From: Endothia cerciana
Lineage: Eukaryota > Ascomycota > Sordariomycetes > Diaporthales > Cryphonectriaceae
Direction: 5' to 3'
Assembly: GCA_026119935.1 (NCBI GenBank)
Contig: JALRMH010000073.1
Coordinates: forward strand, 59,737 to 123,736
Length of the DNA stretch: 64,000 nt
In this document: positions 22,398 through 34,116 of the stretch, one piece after another
Layout: each line of letters opens with the position of its first letter
Numbering within the stretch: the first letter of the stretch is position 1
Notes under the pieces: model-generated
Told to the model about the DNA's origin: nothing
Database searches by the model: none
The model's input: the letters and a program-made list of their open reading frames with translations, nothing else
Made by a program: the position numbers and the translations under genes

Positions 22398-23058
22398 CCA
22401 CACCTCAACGTGGCAGGAGATTGGGATACGACCGGGGGGGGGGGTTGTTTAGGCCCTTATCAGCTCTGCGATCGACACTCATTTCAGCAAGCGCTCTGGC
22501 GTCCTGGATGCATGAGTCTAGGCACGTCTGCCCTGGTGTCTGTCTACCCTCCCTTGCGGTGGACCCCCCACCACGATATCGTCGGAGGATATCCACGCGA
22601 GCAGACATTTGTCTTCAGGCGGGTGGTGTTTGGGACAGGGCCATAGGGGGCTGTCAAAAAAGGTGTCACGGGCGACAACTCTGCCTCTTCATCGGCTAGG
22701 GCCGTCCGCCTCGCAGCAAATGGCCAGCGTGATGGGGCACTGTCCGGGGAGTATCAGCAGAGACAGGCTCGTCGAAACTCTCTCTGCCGCCAAGAACCGT
22801 TCTCCTGACTCGGCGCTGTGCTATTTCCGGATACGTGATTTCGTAGGCCCCGGATGCCGAATGGGAGATATAATCTCTCGTCCTCCCGCACCTTATCTTC
22901 AGAGCTCGTCCTGTCATCCGGCCTCTCCTTGTCTCCCAGTTGCGCTTTCGTATCCAGCCTCAACCGTCGTCACTCGCTTTGCACGATTTCATCAGTCACC
23001 ACACTCGTTCAGTAAAGTAGGAAGGAATATCTCAACAAGACAAAGTACTACCGTCACA
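21529..23058. other. Intergenic region between esterase and GPI-protein genes
   Basis: No gene is supported. It holds a G13 run at 22122-22134, a CT repeat (next entry) and a G11 run near 22434-22444. The last 200 nt probably form the promoter and leader of the GPI-protein gene. Confidence 0.5.
22359..22395. repeat. (CT)n microsatellite
   Basis: Perfect dinucleotide run of about 37 nt. It lies some 660 nt upstream of the GPI-protein start. Confidence 0.95.
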
Positions 23059-23857
23059 ATGGTCTCCCCCATCGCCCTCCTCGCCCTCGCCTCCGCGGCC
23101 GCCGCCCTCCAGGTGACCTCCCCGACCAGCGACTCCGTCTGGACCGCCGGCGACTCCCAGACCGTCACCTGGGACTCGGTCGACTCGGACCAGTCCACCT
23201 TCGACCTCTACCTGTCCAACATGGTCGACTACCCGCCCACGACTGTCCTCCTCGTCTCCGACGTCTCCCGCAGCGCCGGCTCCGCGACCATCGACGGCAG
23301 CAAGCTGACGGCCGGCGACTCGTTCACGATCAACTTCACCAACGGCACGAAGACGGAGCAGATCTACGCGCAGTCGGTAAGACTCAAGCGAAACCCCCCC
23401 TCCCCTGACCCCCCTGCCAGAGAGACCCGTCTCTTCGTGACCGCCGAGGGAGCCCCGCGCACTGACAGCGCTCCCCCAACAGAACCAGTTCAACATCACC
23501 TCCAGCTCGTCGACGTCGTCCTCCTCCAGCGCATCGTCCTCGGCCACGGGCACTGCCTCCTCCTCTTCTGGTACGGCCACCACCACCACCCCTTCCAGCA
23601 CCCTCGTCGGGGTGTCCAGCTCGGCGTCTGCCGTGGCCACAGGTGCTAACAACGTGAACGGTACAGGGTCGTCCACCGCCACCGCCACCGGCACGGCCGC
23701 GTCCGGCTCGTCCACCGCCTCTTCAACCTCGACCGGCACCCCCAACGGCACCTCGACGGGTTCCAGCAGCACCTCGTCGTCTACCGCCACCTCTGGCGCC
23801 GGCAAGATCCTGGCCGGGTGGGCGGGCGTCGTCGCGATTGCCGCGCTGGCCCTGTAG
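23059..23857 (+). CDS. GPI-anchored Ser/Thr-rich cell-wall protein (Kre9/Knh1-like N-domain)
   Basis: Small surface protein of the Ser-Thr-rich GPI-anchored membrane family, found in fungal walls; its molecular role is unknown. Predicted exons are 23059-23376 and 23483-23857 (230 residues), with one GT-AG intron of 106 nt. A signal peptide (about 1-16, ALLALASAAAALQ) precedes the conserved beta domain: VTSPTSDSVWTAGDSQTVTWDSV, then FDLYLSNM, then FTINFTNG (about residues 17-110). A stretch of about 95 residues almost entirely of Ser, Thr, Ala and Gly follows, with potential O-glycosylation and N-glycosylation (NGT) sites. A hydrophobic C-terminus (ILAGWAGVVAIAALAL) fits a GPI signal. The start ATG follows CACA. 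The intron is C-rich. Confidence 0.9.
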
Positions 23858-26800
23858 AGGGCATGTGCGCAGCTCTCGGGACAAAGGGGGTGACCACCTC
23901 AGGCTTGGGTGGGGGGATGTCCTGTGGCCTCTCTATGCTGCTCTATGCGTAGTAGTAGTTCGGCCGAGCACGGGACAGATAGGTAATGCTCTGGGCGGGG
24001 AAGGATCGGCCGTGGTAGAAGGATCCTTGCAGGCGGGTTTATTAATGTGTAATGACTTTGAGATAACCATGTTCAGAGATCCACCCAGAGCTTTGACATG
24101 ATCCTGTCAGCACCATAATGTGGGTGCCACAACTGCCGTTTCCTATACCATCATCGAGACAAATGGATACATCCGTCCCGCCTGTGCACCCTCCCTGACC
24201 GGAGTTCCATTGCAGTGGATTACTGAACTGTAAAGCAACCCACAAGCAAGGTCGTCCGTGAGGCATCAAGCTGGGCCGCGAACAGTCTGCAGACCTGCCC
24301 ATCCCGGGTCTGGCATGCCATCGACACAGGAACGACGACATCTTGGGTCGCGGGGGGGGAGGGGGGGCGCACCACTCCGAGAGTCAGGAAATATCAACCC
24401 AGATCACAGTGGCCGCGCGCTTTAGCCACTTGCTTGCTGACTAAAGTCTATCTCCCTATTTCCAAACAGCCTGTCCCCGTCTGCCCCGTTCGGTCGTCCC
24501 AAGCCTTCTCAGCGGGGCGCTGCCGTGACCTCAAGAAAGCCTTCGGGTCTGTCCGCCTTCCAGGCTGTGAGAGCAGACCTGCCTCGGGCTTGAAGTCAAA
24601 ACCCTCCGCAGCGGGGCGCCGTCCGGAGCAAGGCCTGGGGGGCGTAGGCCGGTGATGTACAGAATACCAGGCCCCCACCCCTCGACGGCCCCCCTCCCCA
24701 TCCCTCGCCGCCAGAGTGTGACTCTTGCATCTGTGTTGGTTAGGAGGGTGTGTAGACAGTAGCTCCACCCGTCACTTGACCGGCAGGACAGCACTGCGGT
24801 CAGCAAAACCACTACCCTGCGGTTGTCCGAAGCCCTGGAGCCGTCCGGACGCTTTATTAGTCCGATCTGGGGGCGCGTGACTACTCCGGGGTGGTTCTCA
24901 TGGGGATCACGCAGTCCGTATGTAAAGGTACCGCAGATTTGGGATTCCTGTAGATTACTCTATGAGGTAGGCTAGAAACCGAGGCTCATGGTTATGTTCT
25001 CAGGCCAAGGTGCGTTTCACCCGTTGTGTGTGTGTTGTTGGGGGGGGGGGGTGGTGGGAGGCGGTGACCCGGACCAAGAACAGAGGTCTGGCAGCCGGGA
25101 TGTTGCGGAAGCATTCGACGCAGGGGACGAGCTATTATCGGAACGTCAACATTATCATGGGGCTCGCGACGGGAGTGTTCTCCGTCTGGGTTTTTTTCTT
25201 TTTCTTTCCTTTTTTTTTATTATTCTCTCTCCCTCATTTTTTATTATTTTCTTTTTTCTCTACCTGGGCACCGCCGCCGTTCTTGCAGGCCGTTCACTCG
25301 TGGTACACGAACCCCCCCCCCCCCAATTGTCGACGGGTCCAGATAAGTTATTATCGTCACTGTCCGTACGGAATTTCGAGTTTCGGTACTACTATTGGTA
25401 TGCCAGACATAGACTCTCCGTGTATCGGTGGAATACATTTATGCGACGTAAAAATGGTCAAGCTTTACACAATCGAACAAAAGACCCGGTTAGGGGGTGG
25501 GCCGGGATGGCATCCGGCGCGTGTGGCACCCTGCAGAGGATGGGCTTACACAGCTGCACAGCTGCACAGCTGCAACGCCCGCACCTCCACCACCAGAGGA
25601 GTGACCCACAGTGCCACCCCACCAACCATTGACAAGCGCGCCCGGCGGATGGGTGAGCCTCGATAACGAGGCCGATAAGATAGCCGAAAATTGGGGGAGC
25701 TTCGGGTCTTGGTGCTGCTATCCACGGCCCTATGAGGATGGGTATAGCCGTAAGCAGTTCAGACTGGAGTAGTTACCATAATCGAAAAGGGGGGGGGGGG
25801 CGTGGGAGGCGCAAACGAGTCCAGTGACCTATTGAAAAGAAGGAGGAGGAGGAGGAGGAGGAGGAGAAGCTCAGCCGAAGTCCCCTCGAGGATCCATCGA
25901 GGGATTTCTGCATAAAGGACAGGCCCAGACAATATTAACCGGCACGGGCGAGATATTGTCCCCGAAAGGAAAGCAGAGGCGAGGGTAAAAAATAAAAATA
26001 AAAAAGTTCGACACGCGGGAGGCAGCGCCCAGGCCACGAGGTGACACGTCCTTCCTGCCTCAGTCCACTTTCTGATGTGCTGTGCTGTGGGGTTTGGGTG
26101 ACAGCGCAATCTTTGCTGCTTGTCTCTTGGAGTCCCAACGGCGGGGGTACGCGCAGACATCATCGCGACGGAAGTTCCAAGGAATTCTTCTCAGCAGGGA
26201 CCAGAGAGATGGGCACGCGAATCATTGGACAGATCTGGCGGTGAAATTACAGCATGTGGGGATCCAATATTACCTCATCGGGGCTAGATCGCTGGGGGGG
26301 CCTCCCCCGTCTGTTCCCAACGGGTCCCACCCAGCCTTCTGAGCCTGGCCAACCAGGCAGGCCCAGCCTGCGGCATGGGTCTGCAGGTGCAGCTGGTGGC
26401 CACCACCCACCCGCCTGGGCCCGGTCCAACACAGTCGCTGCAAGCCCTGCAGCACTGGTCAACCTTAGGCCTGGATTTTTTTTTTCTTTCTTTTTTTTTA
26501 AAAAAAAAAAAAAAAAAAAGATGGCGTAGGCCTCATCTACGGCATCCCACTCTCCAGCTCGAGATCTTTTCTCCTTGGATCCATGTCCCAGACCACGATC
26601 AGCCCTCGAGCCCTCGCCCCTATCCCTCCTGAGTCGGCACCTCTTCTCTACAGTTATCGTCGTTGACGTCCCTCAGCCGGACCTCACGACATCATCCCCT
26701 AAATCGTCTCCTGAATGAAAACCCTCAGTCCTACTTCTCCCTGTCTATTCCTTGCTGGTGTGCTGCATGACGTGAACCCGGCATCTGGATCTTGACTCCC

Positions 26801-27449
26801 CCCCCCGCGGCGCCTCCTACATCTCGCCTCCTCCTTCCTCCTCTGCCACATCTTGGTGTCTCGGTCTGGGCAGCGCCTCACGCCCTGGATCTCCCCTCTG
26901 CCCAGCTGCACGCCGGCTCAGACATCCGAGCGGTCAAACCAGTGATAGGCCTCGTCGTGGTCTAATCATCTCGGGACATCGTATACTCTCTACAGAGCCA
27001 ACCAGGACGGAGAGTGACGGCGCTGCGCTGACGGCAGTTGATCTCAAGTGGTAAGCAAGCACCTAGTTGGACCCCTCGGGTATATTCCCTCGTGTCTCCG
27101 TCAGCTCGGTGGATTTGAGAGGGATCAAAGAGCCGGCACTCTGGGCCCCGTTGTTGGTACCATCCTTATCATGACCACAAGCCCCCAGCCTTGTCTCTGC
27201 GTCCTCATGCGCCACTTTTGTTTTCTCCTTCTTATTCCCTCCCCCTCTCTTTCTTAGGGTCTCACGTTTGCGGTTGGGCTCCCTGGCTCTCATGCGCCCA
27301 TCGCTATCAGTCCGACATCTCGGCTCACCAGGCACAACAGGTTCCTCCCGACCGTGGACGACCCTCGAGCCCGACCCTACGAAGCCCCTTTTTGCCAATG
27401 CCTTCGCTGTAGGCCTCTCCAAGACCAAAAAACCGCCGATCCCTTCAAC
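23858..27449. other. Long intergenic region and leader upstream of HMG-CoA reductase
   Basis: About 3.6 kb without a gene I can support. It contains several homopolymers (G12 at 25040-25051, C13 at 25312-25324, G12 at 25789-25800), a GGA repeat (25840-25867), a T-tract joined to an A20 run (26477-26519) and three tandem CACAGCTG units (25550-25573). The part from about 26900 is probably the transcribed leader of the HMG-CoA reductase gene. Confidence 0.5.
27051..27257 (+). other. Candidate intron in the 5' untranslated region of HMG-CoA reductase
   Basis: A GTAAGC donor at 27051 (after CAAGTG) and a pyrimidine-rich acceptor CTTTCTTAG ending at 27257 define a 207-nt interval that contains several short upstream ATGs. 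Removing it would shorten the leader and take those ATGs out of the mature mRNA. This is a prediction from splice signals only. Confidence 0.4.
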
Positions 27450-30400
27450 ATGATCGCCTCCTCCCTCCTCCCGTCCCGATTCAGGGGCGAGCAGCCTGCC
27501 TCAAAGGCAGAGCCTCCCTCTTGGCTCAACACCAAGATATCGCCGTTCCTACAGGTCGTCTCCACGCTGACGGCCTCGCACCCGATCCATACTGTTGTCG
27601 TGGTTGCCCTGCTGGCCAGCTCGAGCTACCTCGGGCTGCTGGAGGAGAGCCTGTTCGATGCCACCAGGACCGTCAGGAAGGCCGACTGGGCGTCCCTGGC
27701 CGAGGGCAGCCGCAGCCTTCGTGCCGGCCCCGACTCGGGCTGGAAATGGCAGACCTGGGACCCGGATGCCGAGGTCGCAAAGGACGCCGACCACCTCGCC
27801 CTGCTCACCTTCGTCTTCCCCGAGTCCTTCTCGAGCGACGCGCCGAGGACCGCCGAGTCGCTGAAGACCATCCCCATCCCGCAGAACCTGTCCATCACGC
27901 CCCTCCCGTCGACCTCCAACTCTCTGACCGCCTACTCGCAGGAGATCTCCATGGCGCTTGCCGTACCCTACAGCCAGGCCCCCCAGTTCCTCGCCGCCGC
28001 GCAGGAACTCCCCAGCGATGTCCCTAGCCAGGAGACGAGGGACACGGATGATGGCGAGGAGAACAAGATGTGGATCATGAAGGCCGCCAGGGTGAACCCC
28101 CGGAGCAGTATCGCCCGGTGGGCGCACAACGCCTGGTACGATTTCATCGACCTGCTCAAGAACGCCGAGACGCTCGACATCATCATCATGGTCCTCGGCT
28201 ACATGTCGATGCACCTGACATTCGTGTCCCTCTTCCTGTCCATGCGCCGCCTGGGCTCCAACTTCTGGCTCGCCGCCAGCACCCTCTTCTCCTCGGCCTT
28301 CGCCTTCATGTTCGGCTTGATTGTCACCACCAAGCTGGGCGTCCCGATCTCGATGGTCCTGCTCTCCGAGGGTCTCCCGTTCCTGGTCATCACTATCGGG
28401 TTCGAGAAGAACATCACGCTCACTCGCGCTGTCCTGACGCACTCTATCGAGCACAAGGCTGCACAGGCGAAGAAGGGCAAGGGCCACAAGATTGAGAACT
28501 CCGGCGCTATCCAGTCCGCCATCCAGGTCGCCATCCGGGAGAAGGGCTTTGAGATCGTCAAGGACTATGTCATAGAGATCGTTGTCCTCGTCATCGGGGC
28601 TGCCTCTGGCGTTCAGGGGGGGCTGCAGCAGTTCTGCTTCCTCGCCGCCTGGATCCTCTTCTTCGACTGCGCCCTGCTCTTCACCTTCTACACCGCCATC
28701 CTCTGCATCAAGCTCGAGATCAACCGCATCAAGCGCCACGTCGAGATGCGCCGCGCTCTCGAGGATGACGGGATCAGCCACCGTGTCGCCGAGAATGTGG
28801 CCCAGAACAACGACTGGCCCAGGGCCGACGGCAATGGCCAGCCCGGCACTTCGCTGTTCGGCAGGAAGATCAAGAGCACCAGTGTTCCCAAGTTCAAGGT
28901 CCTCATGGTCGGCGGGTTCGTCCTCATCAACGCGATCAACCTCTGCACCATCCCCTTCCGAGACGCCGACTCTCTGCCGTCGGTCTCGTCCTGGGCTGGC
29001 GGCCTTGGCGGTCTGGTCGCCAACCCGCCTGTTGACCCGTTCAAGGTCGCTTCCAATGGGCTGGACAGCATCCTGGCCCAGGCCGCCGCCAACGGCCAAG
29101 AAGTGGCGGTCACCATCCTCACGCCCATCAAGTATGAGTTGGAGTTCCCGTCTGTGCACTACGGCAAGGATGCCGAGAAGACCACCGAGGACGTCGAGGA
29201 TATGGGCTACGGGATGATGGGTGGCCGCATGGTCGGAGGTGTCCTCAAGAGTCTGGAGGATCCGGTGCTGTCCAAGTGGATCATGATCGCCCTGGCCCTA
29301 AGCGTTGCCTTCAACGGATACCTGTTCAATGCTGCCAGGTGGGGCATCAGGGACCCCAACGTTCCCAGCCGCCCGATCGACGTCAAGGAGCTTGCCCGCG
29401 CCCAGAAGTTCAACGATGCCGATGCGACCCCCGTCACGAGCGGTTTTGAGAGGTCCCCGCGTACGTCGGCTGCGGGGGTGATGCCTCCCACGCCGACCCC
29501 GACCGATGACGAGTCCGACATTGCGGCGATCCGGCGCAATGCCTCCACCACGTCCGTCGCATCCGAGGTTTCCCGTCCCTATGCCGAACTTGAGAGGCTG
29601 CTTGTTGAGAAGCGCATCGCCGAGATGACCGACGAGGAGATCATCGGTCTTGCGCTCAAGGGGAAGGTCCCTGGACACAGCCTGGAGAGGGCCCTGAAGG
29701 ACACCACCCGCGCCGTCAAGATCCGCCGGGCGATCATTGCGCGGACGAAGGCGACCACGGACATCACCAGCTCCCTCGAGCGCTCCAAGCTTCCGTATCA
29801 GGGCTACAACTGGGACCTTGTTCTCGGTGCCTGCTGCGAGAACGTCATCGGATACATGCCCCTGCCTGTTGGTGTTGCTGGGCCCCTCGTCATTGACGGG
29901 CAGAGCTTCTTCATCCCGATGGCTACGACCGAGGGCGTCCTCGTCGCCAGTGCAAGCCGTGGCTGCAAGGCCATCAACGCCGGCGGTGGCGCTGTCACTG
30001 TTCTGACTGGGGACGGTATGACCCGTGGACCCTGTGTGACTTTCGAGACCCTGGAGCGTACTGGTGCCGCCAAGCTGTGGCTTGACTCCGAGGCCGGCCA
30101 GGCCACGATGAAGGATGCTTTCAACTCGACCAGCCGCTTCGCTCGGCTTGAGTCAATGACATCGACTATCGCGGGCACGAACCTGTACATACGCTTCAAG
30201 AGTCGGACGGGCGACGCCATGGGTATGAACATGATCTCCAAGGGGGTCGAGCACGCACTCCACGTCATGGCTACGGAACACAACTTCGCGGACATGCAGA
30301 TCATCTCGCTGTCCGGCAACTACTGTATCGACAAGAAGCCTGCTGCGATCAATTGGATCGAGGGCCGAGGCAAGAGCGTCGTCGCCGAGGCTATCATCCC

Positions 30401-31027
30401 CGGCGATGTCGTCAGGGCCGTGCTCAAGACGGATGTGGACTCCCTGGTCCAGCTCAACATCGACAAGAACCTGATCGGCTCTGCGATGGCGGCCAGCGTG
30501 GGGGGGTTCAACGCACATGCTGCAAACCTTGTGGCGGCGATCTTCATCGCAACGGGCCAGGATCCGGCGCAGGTCGTGGAGAGCGCCAACTGCATCACCA
30601 TCATGAAGAAGTGAGTCGCTGCGGAAGGCCCCGACAACCTGGATCTATACATACTGACACGATGATACCAAGTCTCCGCGGCTCCCTGCAGATCTCTGTT
30701 TCGATGCCTTCCATCGAGGTCGGTACACTCGGTGGCGGCACCATCCTGGAGCCCCAGTCTGCCATGCTCGACATGCTTGGCGTCCGTGGAGCACATCCCA
30801 TCACGCCCGGCGAGAACGCCCGACAGCTCGCCCGCGTCGTGGCCGCGACAGTGCTGGCCGGCGAGCTGTCGCTCTGCAGCGCGCTCGCCGCGGGCCACCT
30901 GGTCAAGGCGCACATGGCGCACAACAGATCCGCCCCGCCGACACGGTCGAGCACACCAGCCCCGCCACCGGGACTGATGATGACGAGCATGGCGAGCCAG
31001 GCTGCCGTGGACAGGGCGAAGAGGTAG
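27450..31027 (+). CDS. HMG1: 3-hydroxy-3-methylglutaryl-CoA reductase
   Basis: ER membrane enzyme that reduces HMG-CoA to mevalonate with NADPH, the controlled step of ergosterol and isoprenoid synthesis. Predicted exons are 27450-30610 and 30673-31027 (1171 residues). The short intron joins ITIMK to NLRGSLQIS. The N-terminus has the conserved first membrane segment (HPIHTVVVVALLASSSYLGLLE), a lumenal loop, and a sterol-sensing-like set of membrane spans from about residue 245 (MVLGYMSMHLTFVSLFLSMRR). A linker precedes the catalytic domain (about 720 onward), which contains EGVLVASASRGCKAI, GDAMGMNMISKGVE, the catalytic Lys in DKKPAAINWIEGRGKSVVAEA, and the catalytic His and following Ser in HMAHNRS. 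The ATG at 27450 is the first one giving the family N-terminus; a longer in-frame start at 27354 is not conserved. Length and domains are normal. Confidence 0.97.
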
Positions 31028-31353
31028 CCATCCAAAGCCCCTGCAAGCATCTGACCGACTTGAGGCGTTCTGAGGTTGAATCTGAAGGGAAGCGGTATAC
31101 TCGTAGCACGCATGGACGCGCGAGCGTCTCCTGGATCATGATCCGGTATGCGAGCCGAACCACAGCCAACCCCCCTCCCCCCCCCCTAATCAAAAAGAAA
31201 AAGAAAAGAGCCCCTACAGTGCCAAAAAAAGCCTGGGTCTTAGAGTACATATACAACCGCGCTCCATTCGGCGGGGGAGAGTCTATTAGCCCCGGATATT
31301 CTTCTCTAATGCCTTTTACCGTGTACATATGAAGCATAGACAATCCAAGATAC

Positions 31354-31387
31354 TTATATATATATATATCTCTCTCTCTCTCTCTCT
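31354..31387. repeat. Compound (TA)n(TC)n microsatellite
   Basis: Alternating TA units pass directly into TC units. It lies in the 3' flank of HMG-CoA reductase. Confidence 0.9.
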
Positions 31388-31763
31388 GAATCGGGAGTAC
31401 ATTCCCTCATTCTTCGCCAACGTAAAATGACCAGGCGGAACGATCGACCGACAGTATGTACTTGAGCTACAGCTGTTGGTTGTTGAACGTGCAAGCAGTG
31501 CCGATCACGGGAGATCATGGCCAAGTCCGGATGATAAGCTTAAATTTCTTACATACTTGCCAAGTTCTCCTTGGCACGACCTCAGAGATGGGGACGTGAT
31601 ACATGGTACACCAGTCTGTTCTAAACATGGACAAAGGAAGAGAAGGGGGGGGGGGGTCCAGGCTCGCCAAGACGAATCTTCAACGGGCGGGAGAGGCGGC
31701 TCAACCTACCCGAGTTGTTGTCTGGCGCAGGTTGCCACAAAACCCGTTTGGGGGTCCGTGGCG

Positions 31764-31782
31764 CCCCCCCCCCCCCCCCCCC
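31764..31782. repeat. C19 homopolymer, longest internal G/C run
   Basis: Nineteen consecutive C followed directly by four G, in the region between HMG-CoA reductase and the cupredoxin gene. It is the most extreme of the 12-19 nt G or C runs found between genes. Confidence 0.95.
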
Positions 31783-32009
31783 GGGGCAATGTCCACGTCC
31801 GTGCTGGGGGCATTGGGCGTGCTCTTTCGAGACGCCGGCACACTAAACGAGGCCACGAAACGACAGGAAGATGGATGCCGGATCAGATGGGTTAAATATC
31901 TCCAGCAGCCGGGTACGGGCAGGCAAAGCAGGGGCACGACTAAACCAGCCCGATCTAAACCCCCCCCGACACCCTGGGCAACCACCCTCAAGAGTCATTG
32001 GGCGTCTCC

Positions 32010-32018
32010 TCGCTCTCT

Positions 32019-32052
<34 letters not shown>

Positions 32053-32053
32053 C
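32010..32053. repeat. (CT)n microsatellite
   Basis: CT dinucleotides with a few CCT interruptions at the 5' end. It lies about 0.7 kb upstream of the cupredoxin gene. Confidence 0.9.
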
Positions 32054-32776
32054 AGAGGAATGCGGTTCATGCAGAGGAGATCAGTGTGTGCGTGGGGGCG
32101 GGGGCGAGGGATGTAGGTGTGTACATGCGACATCAGATGAGGCTATTCCGAAACGTCGAAACGGGGGAAGAGGGGGCGAAACACTTGGTTACACAACACG
32201 AGCAGGCGGTACTGGGTAGGATGGGAAGAAACAGAGAAGGGTAGGCGGCTGCCCTGGTCTCTTTCTGTCCGTCCCTCCCGTCCAACTCTCGCCCTCGAGG
32301 TGGTCCTGTCCTGAAATTGATTTTTCCTTCGGATGACGCCGGGGCTCTCTGATTGAACGAACTCGTTATCCCGGCTGGTTCTGAGGACCTTGCTTATTTC
32401 TTTATTTTTTTTATTTTTTTTTTTTACTCTTGAAAAGATACCAAGTCAAGGCCTCGACGGCGTCTTGTTTTCCTTCTTTTTTTCTCCCCTATTCCATTCC
32501 GCGCCGCCGCCGCCGCCGCCACCACCACCACCACGTGCTCCGCTCTTTTTTTCCCCTTCATGTCTCGAGGTGCCCGGGGTCCACCCGTCCAGTAGCAGCA
32601 GTAGCAGCAGTAGGATCTGCGCCCACGACGAGGAGGCAGGCCCTGATGACTTGAGAAACGTATCCATCCTTACTGTCGCATATACGTACACACTCCTTTT
32701 TTTATATTTTTATATTTTTATTTTCTATATACTCCTTTCCTTTTTGTTTCTTTTTTCTACGCGAGTTGATCTCGAG

Positions 32777-34116
32777 ATGAGGCGAGCCCTCTTCCTGCTC
32801 TGGTCCGCCTTGACGGCGGGCGTCGAGAGTACTATTCAGGGTAAGCCCTCACCAGCGCCTCGTTACTGTCTTGACACCAAGCCTCCTCCTCCCCCCTTCT
32901 CGCCCTTTGTATCTGGCGATGCCGACATAGCTGTGCCCCCCCCCCCTCCCCCCTCTAATCCCAAAGTGGAGAGTAGAGACCGATCGAAACTAACATCGTC
33001 CCCGGCCTTCCCCGACGTCCAGTGACGACCAACACCGTGCCGTCCGGCTCCGACGCCACCACCTCGCGGCTCATCCCCGTCCTCGTCGGCGGGGCCTCGC
33101 TCGCCTTCACGCCCAACTCGGTGACCGCCAGCCCGGGCGACGTGGTCCAGTTCCAGTTCGGCGCCCGGAACCACTCCGTCACCCAGTCCCTCGAGGCCTC
33201 CCCCTGCCAGCCCGTCGACGCCACCGACGCCGCCGTCAACGGCGTGCACAGCGGCTTTATCCTCTTCGACGGCGGTGCCGGCGGCACCGTGGGGACCTTT
33301 GACGTCCCCATCAAGGACACGAACCCCATGTTCCTGTACTGCGCGCAGGCCACGCACTGCCAGAGCGGCATGGTCATGGTGATCAACGGGTGGGTTTTCT
33401 CTTCTTCCCTCTTCTTGTCCCCTCCCCCCCCCCACCCCTTCCTTTCCAACCCCTTGCCCGAGCTCTCACCTCCTCCCCTCCCAGGCCGGATGTTGTCCGT
33501 CACACCAGGGCTCCCCACCAGGCCGGTGCGCCGAGCCGTGAACAACAACAACAACAAACAACAACAACATCCCCGGCTGACCCCAGATCTCTCTGTCCGC
33601 AGGAATTCCGACTCCCTGATCCAGTACGCCAACGCCGCCGCCACCGCCAAGACCAACACCCCCGCGAAGCTCGTCTCCGGCGGCGTCGTCGCCGCCATCC
33701 CCATCGCCGACTCCGTCCTTGCCAACTCGTCAGCGGCCTCCTCCTCCTCCTCCTCCTCCTCCTCCTCCTCCTCCTCCTCCTCGCCCACCACGCAGACGGT
33801 CACCCGCAGCGGCGGCGGCGGCGGCGGCGGCACGGCCACAGCGACCGTCACCGCGGCCGCCAGCGCCGTGGGCGGCGGCACGGCCACGGCGTTCGCGACG
33901 GTGGTCGTCGGGCCCTCGGGTGTGATCAGCAGCGGCAGCACCAGCACCAGCTCCAACGCGACGGCCGCGAGGGTCACGGGTGGCCTCCTGACGAACGGGA
34001 CGGGTGCGACCCCGCAGGTCGTCACGGCGGGCGCGGTCAAGGGGCAGTTGGGGGGTGTGCTTGTCGCTGCTTGGGCGGTGGCGCTGGGGACGGCGCTTTT
34101 GACGGCGAGGCGTTAA
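32777..34116 (+). CDS. GPI-anchored extracellular Ser-rich cupredoxin
   Basis: Plastocyanin-like copper protein expected on the outer surface; such Ser-rich cupredoxins are common in filamentous fungi but have no settled function. Predicted exons are 32777-32840, 33023-33389 and 33603-34116 (314 residues). The first exon encodes the signal peptide. The cupredoxin domain (about 25-145) keeps all four type 1 copper ligands: His in ARNHSVTQS, and Cys, His and Met in YCAQATHCQSGM. A Ser run from a TCC repeat, a Gly run, Thr/Ala/Gly-rich sequence and a hydrophobic GPI signal (QLGGVLVAAWAVALGTALL) follow. Intron 2 (213 nt) is a multiple of three and free of stops, so it can also be read through. 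An alternative retained-intron protein would carry 71 extra residues. Both introns have C-runs. Confidence 0.87.
33738..33782 (+). repeat. In-frame (TCC)n repeat encoding a Ser run
   Basis: About 15 TCC units in the cupredoxin coding sequence, followed at 33806-33832 by GGC-type units encoding Gly. Slippage would change the length of the linker without shifting the frame. Confidence 0.93.

Larger units (their letters stand above)
31028..32776. other. Intergenic region between HMG-CoA reductase and cupredoxin genes
   Basis: No gene is supported. Simple sequence is dense: TA/TC repeat 31354-31387, G12 at 31645-31656, C19 at 31764-31782, CT repeat 32010-32053, T-rich tracts around 32400-32430 and 32698-32760, and a CCG/ACC repeat at 32501-32534. 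The T/C-rich DNA just upstream of 32777 is probably the cupredoxin promoter and leader. Confidence 0.55.

Noticed and set aside
27549..29159. 536-codon frame antisense to HMG-CoA reductase
   Set aside because: Asp/Glu/Gly-rich shadow produced by third-position GC of the real gene.
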